A DNA stretch of 64,000 nt from positions 558,001 to 622,000 of the forward strand of contig NZ_CP172312.1 of assembly GCF_047946665.1 (NCBI RefSeq), given 5' to 3'. Source of the stretch: Allohahella sp002354735. Its GTDB lineage: Bacteria > Pseudomonadota > Gammaproteobacteria > Pseudomonadales > Oleiphilaceae. The position numbers and the translations under genes are program-made. Below the pieces are notes generated by a model, which saw nothing but the letters and a program-made list of their open reading frames with translations, was not told the origin of the DNA and searched no databases. This document shows, in pieces, positions 59,386 to 64,000 of this stretch (positions are counted from its first letter, which is position 1; every line of letters starts with the position of its first letter).

Positions 59386-60984
59386 CTACTTGCCTGGCCT
59401 GACAGCTCGTAGCAGCCGACCATCGGGCGCATCAGTCAGTAAGTAGACGGCGCCATCGGGACCTGTTCTGACATCCCTGATGCGCTCATTCAACTCCTCG
59501 AACAGGGGTGTCTGCTCAACTGGTTGGCCATCTACAAGCTTTACGCGATGGACGCGCCTGGTCACCAGTGCCCCAACGAGCAGCGTGTCTTGCCATTCTG
59601 GAAACATCTCGCCCCGATAAAACGTCATACCAGATGGCGCGATCGACGGGGTCCAGTGAAGAACGGGCTGAACGGTGCCTGGGTATGCCTGATAGGGCGT
59701 TACGCGTGCCCATGTATAGTCCAGTCCATGTGTGGCAATGGGCCAGCCATAGTTTTCACCAGGCCGGATGAGATTGATCTCATCGCCGCCGCGGGGACCA
59801 TGTTCATGGGCAAAGAGTCGGCTACCGGACTCGTCATAGATCAGACCTTGGACGTTGCGATGACCATAGCTGTATATCTCTGGCCTGATGCCGGGCTGGC
59901 CTATGAAGGGATTGTTCTCAGGCGCACTGCCATCCGGGTTGAGGCGGAAGATGCTGCCTAGGTGGTTCGCGGGATTTTGTGCCTGCTCACGATAGTCGAA
60001 TCCATCGCCAAAAGTCAGGATCAAGGTGTCGTCCGGCAGCCAGGCCATTCGGCCACCAAAATGCGCTGCACCGGCTTTGGCAGGTTGAGTGCGGAAGATT
60101 TCCTCCACTTCCACCAGCTCAGTCTTTTCCGCCTGATTCCCCGACAGCCGACCTCGCGCCAGGCAGAGGTGATTCGCCTCGACATCGCCGCAGGCGTAGC
60201 TGAGAAACACGTACTGGCTTTGAGCGAAGTCCTTCGCAGCTAACACTTCCAGTAACCCGGTCTGACCTTGGGCGAATATCCGTGACGGTAGTCCTTCAAC
60301 AGGTTTCGCCATGAGCTTGTCATCAGCACTGATTACCCGCAGACGCCCTGGTCGTTCGGTCACAAGTTTACGACCGTCAGGGAGAAATGCCACTGACCAC
60401 GGGTGCACCAGACCTTCAGCCACGGTCTCAAGCTCATAAGTCTTCTCAGCCCGTACGTCAGCCGACAACATCAGGCTGGAGAGTGAAAACAGACCGATCA
60501 GAGGAAGAGCCGCAGAGGCATTAGAGCGCAAACGGCTTCCGGCGAGCAGTCCACTAAAAGTCCATCCCGCCAGCGCCGCGCTCGCGGCCATGGCCAACAT
60601 GCCCATTGTGCTTCTAGTGGCGGCGATGAAGGTTGGCATAGGCGCCAGGGCGTCCACCAGCCGCACCGCAGCCCATAAGCCGAGGGCAGCTCCGAGCGCA
60701 CACAGTAAGCTTGTCCAGCGCCTTCCGGCACGCTTTGCCAAGGCAACAGCAAATGCCTGAGATATTGCAAGGCTGACGCCGAGGATGGCGCCGTAAATGG
60801 GGCCGAAATGCACCAGGTCCTGCATTGTCACCACCAGCCGAGTGGTCGAATCAAAGTCAGCGCCAAGGCGGCTGAGCGACAGCAGATTGAGCTGCGTCTG
60901 AATGATACTGCCGAGTATTGTCCCCAGCAGTAGCGCGACCACATAGGCAAAAACAACCTTGGGCCAGCGCCTACGATGCGTCAT
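59386..60984 (-). CDS. PQQ-dependent sugar dehydrogenase fused to a membrane domain
   Basis: 532 residues. The first ~185 residues carry about five hydrophobic segments (VVFAYVVALLLGTILGSI, LALAISQAFAVALA, and others). The rest is the Yli/Asd six-blade propeller: ELETVAEGLVHPWSVAFLPDGRKLVTERPGRLR, HFGGRMAWLPDDTLILTFGDG, YSYGHRNVQGL and HEHGPRGGDEINLI with the PQQ-site H-x-x-G-P-x-G-G-D-E motif. The soluble enzymes oxidise aldoses in the periplasm. The membrane domain may link it to quinones, by analogy with Gcd. It is divergent from the beta-helix gene across 170 bp. Confidence 0.85.
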   Translation of the reverse strand: MTHRRRWPKVVFAYVVALLLGTILGSIIQTQLNLLSLSRLGADFDSTTRLVVTMQDLVHFGPIYGAILGVSLAISQAFAVALAKRAGRRWTSLLCALGAALGLWAAVRLVDALAPMPTFIAATRSTMGMLAMAASAALAGWTFSGLLAGSRLRSNASAALPLIGLFSLSSLMLSADVRAEKTYELETVAEGLVHPWSVAFLPDGRKLVTERPGRLRVISADDKLMAKPVEGLPSRIFAQGQTGLLEVLAAKDFAQSQYVFLSYACGDVEANHLCLARGRLSGNQAEKTELVEVEEIFRTQPAKAGAAHFGGRMAWLPDDTLILTFGDGFDYREQAQNPANHLGSIFRLNPDGSAPENNPFIGQPGIRPEIYSYGHRNVQGLIYDESGSRLFAHEHGPRGGDEINLIRPGENYGWPIATHGLDYTWARVTPYQAYPGTVQPVLHWTPSIAPSGMTFYRGEMFPEWQDTLLVGALVTRRVHRVKLVDGQPVEQTPLFEELNERIRDVRTGPDGAVYLLTDAPDGRLLRAVRPGK

Positions 60985-61154
60985 GTGAACACCTCTTATG
61001 CAGTCGAGCAGTTGTGGAGTTGTGACGCCTTACTCCCGGACTGTCTGAACAAGATCTCAAAGCTACGCTTCTAAACCAGAAATCCAACCACCACAGCGAA
61101 TCTTCGAGGCATTATTGAGCCCTGAACACAAACTCATGATATCGGAGAAGCGCT

Positions 61155-62618
61155 ATGAAGTGCCGCATTGTACGAGTCGCCTGGCTCGCGGGATTCATGA
61201 CGATCGTCGGTCAGCTGCCTGCCACCGCCTATGGCTATGGGGCTAACGCTGAAGTAACACGCAACAGCAATGGCAGCTGGCTGTCACGAGTCGATGGCGG
61301 CACGGTGTATCAGGGTGGCCGATATTTCGATGCGGTGAATGCCGCTATCAACAGCATGGGGCCAGGCACCATCAATATCCGCAACTCAGGCAACAGTGGC
61401 CCGGATGGTGGCAGAATTCATGCAATTCGCCCACAGCCTAACCAGACGCTGGACTTCCATGGGCACCAGATTCACGCCAGTGGCGGAGATCTCATTGTAC
61501 CGATCTACTGTGACCGCCGCGATAACATTACCGTGAAGAACCTGCGGGTTACCGGCAGTCCGCGCTACGGTGTGTGGTTCCGAGGCTGCTCGGATGTGGT
61601 TCTCGAGAATGTCTCCATGGATCTGAGTGCCCACAGTTATGTCGGACTCGGTATTCGTGTCGACGCCTCGACTGGCCCAGCCAACAATCTGGTTATTCGT
61701 GGCCGTACGGTGATCAATGGTAGCCATGGGCATGGTATCGAGACCTATGGCGTGGATGGCTTTACCATTGGCGATGTGCAGATCAACAATTCCGGTGGGG
61801 CCGGCTTGCTTCTGAATGACTCCCGCAACGGCACGGTCGGTCGGATCGTTGGCGACCGCAATAACAGGGGCGGTGGCTATGCCACCTTCCGTGTAGCGAA
61901 TACGAACGGGCCCAACGTGCATGTGCAGAGTGTCCGCTCTCGCAACTCCGGTCGCGGGTTCTTCAGTGTCAGTGGTAGCCATGGCACCACGATAGAACAG
62001 GTGGACATTGCAGATTCGACCTCCCAGGGGATCTTCCTTGAGGATGCCAGGGATACCTATGTGTTGTCAGGCTCCGTAGCCTATGGCCGACCAAACTGTC
62101 AGTTGGTTCGTACGGCATCATCCAGCGTGCAGGTAGCTGGCTGTGAGTCTCTTGGCGGAGGTCCTCCTGTTCGACCCGATCAGATTCATGGGACTTACCG
62201 AATTGCGCCAGTGCACAGCGGTATGGCACTGGACGTGGCTCAATGCGGTCGCACTAACGGCGTCAATATCCAGCAGTGGGACTGGCTCGATAACAGCTGC
62301 CAGAAATTTGAAATACAGCCTGTCGAGGGTGAATGGCATAGCATCGCCTCGGTGAACGCTGATGGGAAAGTGCTCGATGTGGCTGGTGCCTCGATGGAAG
62401 ACGCGGCGAATGTCTTGCTCTGGGGCTTCACGGGCGGCGCCAATCAGCAGTTCCGTTTCCAATCAGCTGGTGCTGAGCGGTGGCGGATTGTTAGTCGACA
62501 TAGTGGGCAATGTTTGGATGTCTCAGCCCGATCACGGGAGAATGGTGCCAACCTCGTACAGTGGCCTTGCACGGCAAACAGCGAAAACCAGATGTTTCGA
62601 CTTATTCGCGCGGACTGA
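61155..62618 (+). CDS. Secreted right-handed beta-helix protein with ricin-type lectin domain
   Basis: 487 residues. A signal peptide ends near ATAYG. Residues ~60-335 are repeated beta-helix coils (IYCDRRDNITVKNLRVTGSPRYGVWFRGCSDVVLENVSMD, and NSGGAGLLLNDSRNGTVGRIVGD). Residues ~345-487 are a ricin/CBM13 trefoil with Q-x-W-like repeats (NGVNIQQWDW, NVLLWGFTGGANQQFRF, ANLVQWPCTANSENQMFRL). Such proteins bind or cleave polysaccharides, but no lyase catalytic motif is obvious. A ribosome site GGAGAAG precedes the ATG. Confidence 0.85.
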   Translation: MKCRIVRVAWLAGFMTIVGQLPATAYGYGANAEVTRNSNGSWLSRVDGGTVYQGGRYFDAVNAAINSMGPGTINIRNSGNSGPDGGRIHAIRPQPNQTLDFHGHQIHASGGDLIVPIYCDRRDNITVKNLRVTGSPRYGVWFRGCSDVVLENVSMDLSAHSYVGLGIRVDASTGPANNLVIRGRTVINGSHGHGIETYGVDGFTIGDVQINNSGGAGLLLNDSRNGTVGRIVGDRNNRGGGYATFRVANTNGPNVHVQSVRSRNSGRGFFSVSGSHGTTIEQVDIADSTSQGIFLEDARDTYVLSGSVAYGRPNCQLVRTASSSVQVAGCESLGGGPPVRPDQIHGTYRIAPVHSGMALDVAQCGRTNGVNIQQWDWLDNSCQKFEIQPVEGEWHSIASVNADGKVLDVAGASMEDAANVLLWGFTGGANQQFRFQSAGAERWRIVSRHSGQCLDVSARSRENGANLVQWPCTANSENQMFRLIRAD

Positions 62619-62829
62619 AGGCGAGCCTGCGGCAGGCCAGGGACACGCAGCCAGCTTTGGTGATGGCGCGTGTTTTGGCCGCACCAGGTGCCAGGTCATC
62701 GCCTTCAATATCTTCGTCCACTGTCAGCGGCGTCCTTCACGATCGGTTTCATTAGATACTGACTCACCCGGGTGACTGTCGGCTATCGTATGCCTGAGGT
62801 AGATGCCTGACATAAAGGACCCGCGTCCC

Positions 62830-62931
62830 ATGACTTTCTTGCAACTCATTACGGCACTGTTGCCTGTCCTGGCGGTATTCCTGCTGCTTGTCGGCTTCGG
62901 CGCGGGCTTGAACGGGGCGGAGCTCTCGTGA
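62830..62931 (+). CDS. Small 33-residue membrane peptide ahead of eamA-like gene
   Basis: ATG with AAAGGA 9 bp before it encodes a 33-residue peptide that is almost all hydrophobic (FLQLITALLPVLAVFLLLVGF) and ends GLNGAELS. Its stop codon overlaps the GTG start of the EamA transporter (GTGA), so it may be a small membrane protein or a leader that couples translation. The 211 bp before it hold nothing else supportable. Confidence 0.4.
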   Translation: MTFLQLITALLPVLAVFLLLVGFGAGLNGAELS

Positions 62932-63815
62932 AGTCATCCCGTAAGAAGGCGAGCCTCGGTATCATCTTCGTGATTCTTGCAGCGCTCATCTGGGGCCTGG
63001 CAGGCGGCATCGGCGGGATGCTGATTGACGATGGCTGGGACCCCTTCATGGTGTCTTTCTGTCGAGGGGCTATCGGGCTTCTTGTCGTTCTCGCCTGGCT
63101 CGCTATGCGTTCTGAGAACAGTGGATTGACGAGTAGCCGATTATGGCTCTGGTCATCGGTTGCCGGGCTGGGCGTGGCCGGTAATTTCAGCTTCTATTTT
63201 CTCAGCATCGCCAATGGCAGCGTCTCGGTTGCCGCGACACTCATGTACTGCGCCCCCGTATTCGTGTTCCTCGTCTCCTTCGCACTCAAACTTGAACGAC
63301 CCGATTTGTTCAAGTGGTGTGCGATGGCGACTGTGATACTCGGTATCGTTCTACTGACAGGCGTCTATGAGGGTGGCGCTGGTGGCGTGACAGCCATCGG
63401 CGCCGTTGCCGGACTTTTATCCGGCTTGTGCTACGCGGTCTTCATATTCGGTTTCAAGTTTGCGGCACCACACGGGAGTCCGCAGGCCATCCTCTCCATC
63501 GCGTTATCGGTGCTCGCTGTCGTCCTTGTATGGCCTGCTGAGGCGGGGCAGGGCCTTAAAATACTAGAGACGCCGGCCTGGCCATGGTTCCTGGCACTGG
63601 GGGTGTTTGGTGCAGGCGTTTCGTTCATTCTTTATATTGTTGGTCTCAATCACACTGCGCCAGCGGTTGCTTCAATTGTGGCGATGGTTGAGCCGGTTAC
63701 CGCTTCGTTATTCGGCGTCACCGTGTTGGGCGAGCACCTGGCACCCTTGCAGCTGCTGGGCATGGCGATAGTTTTGGTTACCGTGACGGCCTCGAGCGTT
63801 CGTTCAGGTAAATAG
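62928..63815 (+). CDS. EamA-family (DMT) transporter
   Basis: 295 residues from GTG. Ten membrane helices in two EamA repeats: LGIIFVILAALIWGLAGGIGGM starts the first; AVAGLLSGLCYAVFIFGFKFAA starts the second, ending in LLGMAIVLVTVTASSV. A conserved E-P motif appears in the second repeat (VAMVEPVTASLFGVTVLGE). DMT carriers export metabolites or amino acids; the substrate is not shown. Confidence 0.88.
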   Translation: MKSSRKKASLGIIFVILAALIWGLAGGIGGMLIDDGWDPFMVSFCRGAIGLLVVLAWLAMRSENSGLTSSRLWLWSSVAGLGVAGNFSFYFLSIANGSVSVAATLMYCAPVFVFLVSFALKLERPDLFKWCAMATVILGIVLLTGVYEGGAGGVTAIGAVAGLLSGLCYAVFIFGFKFAAPHGSPQAILSIALSVLAVVLVWPAEAGQGLKILETPAWPWFLALGVFGAGVSFILYIVGLNHTAPAVASIVAMVEPVTASLFGVTVLGEHLAPLQLLGMAIVLVTVTASSVRSGK

Positions 63816-63858
63816 CCTTGGTCGGTCGCCAGCTCGGGACCGTTCAAGATTATCTTCG

Positions 63859-63888
63859 GCAGCCTCTCGCTAGCGCCAGAGAGGCTGC
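63859..63888. terminator. Bidirectional terminator between EamA and GH16 genes
   Basis: A 10-bp perfect stem (GCAGCCTCTC / GAGAGGCTGC) with a 10-nt loop, followed by TTCAG on the plus strand. It lies between convergent genes and likely ends both. Confidence 0.7.
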
Positions 63889-63896
63889 TTCAGCGT

Positions 63897-64000
63897 CTAG
63901 TTGCAGCTGCGATATACCCGCACCCAGTCTACCTCCATCTTCGCGGGGAAGATGCCCATATCAACGCCCTGCTGTCCGCCCCACATGCCACCAATAGCAA
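63897..64000 (-). CDS. GH16-family glycoside hydrolase, C-terminal end
   Basis: The minus strand reads AIGGMWGGQQGVDMGIFPAK, then MEVDWVRVYRSCN, and stops at 63897-63899. The pattern G-G-x-W-G-G then F-P-x-x-M-x-V-D-W-V-R-V-Y is the conserved end of GH16 laminarinases, agarases and related glucanases. Only ~34 residues lie in the window; the rest continues beyond base 64000. It fits the other polysaccharide-active genes here. Confidence 0.8.
   Translation of the reverse strand, partial: AIGGMWGGQQGVDMGIFPAKMEVDWVRVYRSCN

Noticed and set aside
61019..61030. GTTGTGACGCCT shared with 51379-51390
   Set aside because: A 12-base match is expected many times by chance in 64 kb and the flanks differ.
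1..64000. tRNA, rRNA, CRISPR or prophage regions
   Set aside because: None was recognised when reading both strands; no repeat-spacer pattern and no phage structural genes.

Overview
The window is bacterial chromosome, about 57% G+C by eye, from a motile gammaproteobacterium of the Pseudomonas/Marinobacter type. The smc-zipA-ligA core order and the flgN-flgM-flgA / cheV-cheR flagellar block support this; the genus cannot be fixed from sequence alone. Genes for secreted polysaccharide-active and lipolytic proteins suggest a marine or surface-associated life. No rRNA, tRNA or CRISPR was seen.

Layout. 1-10.7 kb: 3' end of smc, zipA, ligA, a large propeller lipoprotein, an MnmC-like oxidoreductase with an eroded methyltransferase half, and a GGDEF protein with a degenerate active site. 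10.8-17.8 kb: flagellar and chemotaxis genes (flgN, flgM, flgA, cheV, cheR), mobA, a DUF2058 protein and a MipA/OmpV outer-membrane protein. 17.9-21.3 kb: a nitrate-type ABC importer (nrtA-nrtB-nrtD) behind a sigma-54-like promoter.

21.3-29.0 kb is a chromosomal integron: a reverse-oriented intI integrase with a near-ideal LexA box, an attI region, and about eight cassettes separated by attC sites. Cassettes carry a CPCC-like Cys-rich protein, a lipoprotein, a frameshifted DUF7674-like gene, HigBA, a 4-TM protein, a broken HigA-type antitoxin relic, HicAB, a VOC protein and a small membrane protein. An IS1111-type insertion sequence sits inside the attC of the second cassette. Its 3' non-coding part probably encodes a bridge RNA and holds a segment resembling the target junction. 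In most cassettes the seven bases at the cassette start are the exact reverse complement of the seven-base site at its end, which helped set the boundaries.

29.2-41.9 kb is accessory metabolism and envelope: a MerR-controlled cupin/metallo-beta-lactamase-fold operon, PbpG, a class A PBP-like protein, a PNPOx-FNR fusion with a VOC protein and LysR regulator, a GNAT, argO/argP and an App1 phosphatase. 41.9-54.1 kb is rich in secreted proteins: a CBM21-like protein, an NPP1/NLP protein, a 1097-residue lectin/cytochrome mosaic, and a lipase followed by a parvulin-like PPIase and a Lif-type lipase chaperone. A 17-bp motif is shared upstream of the NLP and lipase genes. 54.1-64.0 kb holds a glycan block (glycosyltransferase, sulfotransferase, beta-propeller, ABC flippase), a membrane-fused PQQ-type sugar dehydrogenase, a beta-helix/ricin protein, an EamA transporter and the end of a GH16 glycanase.
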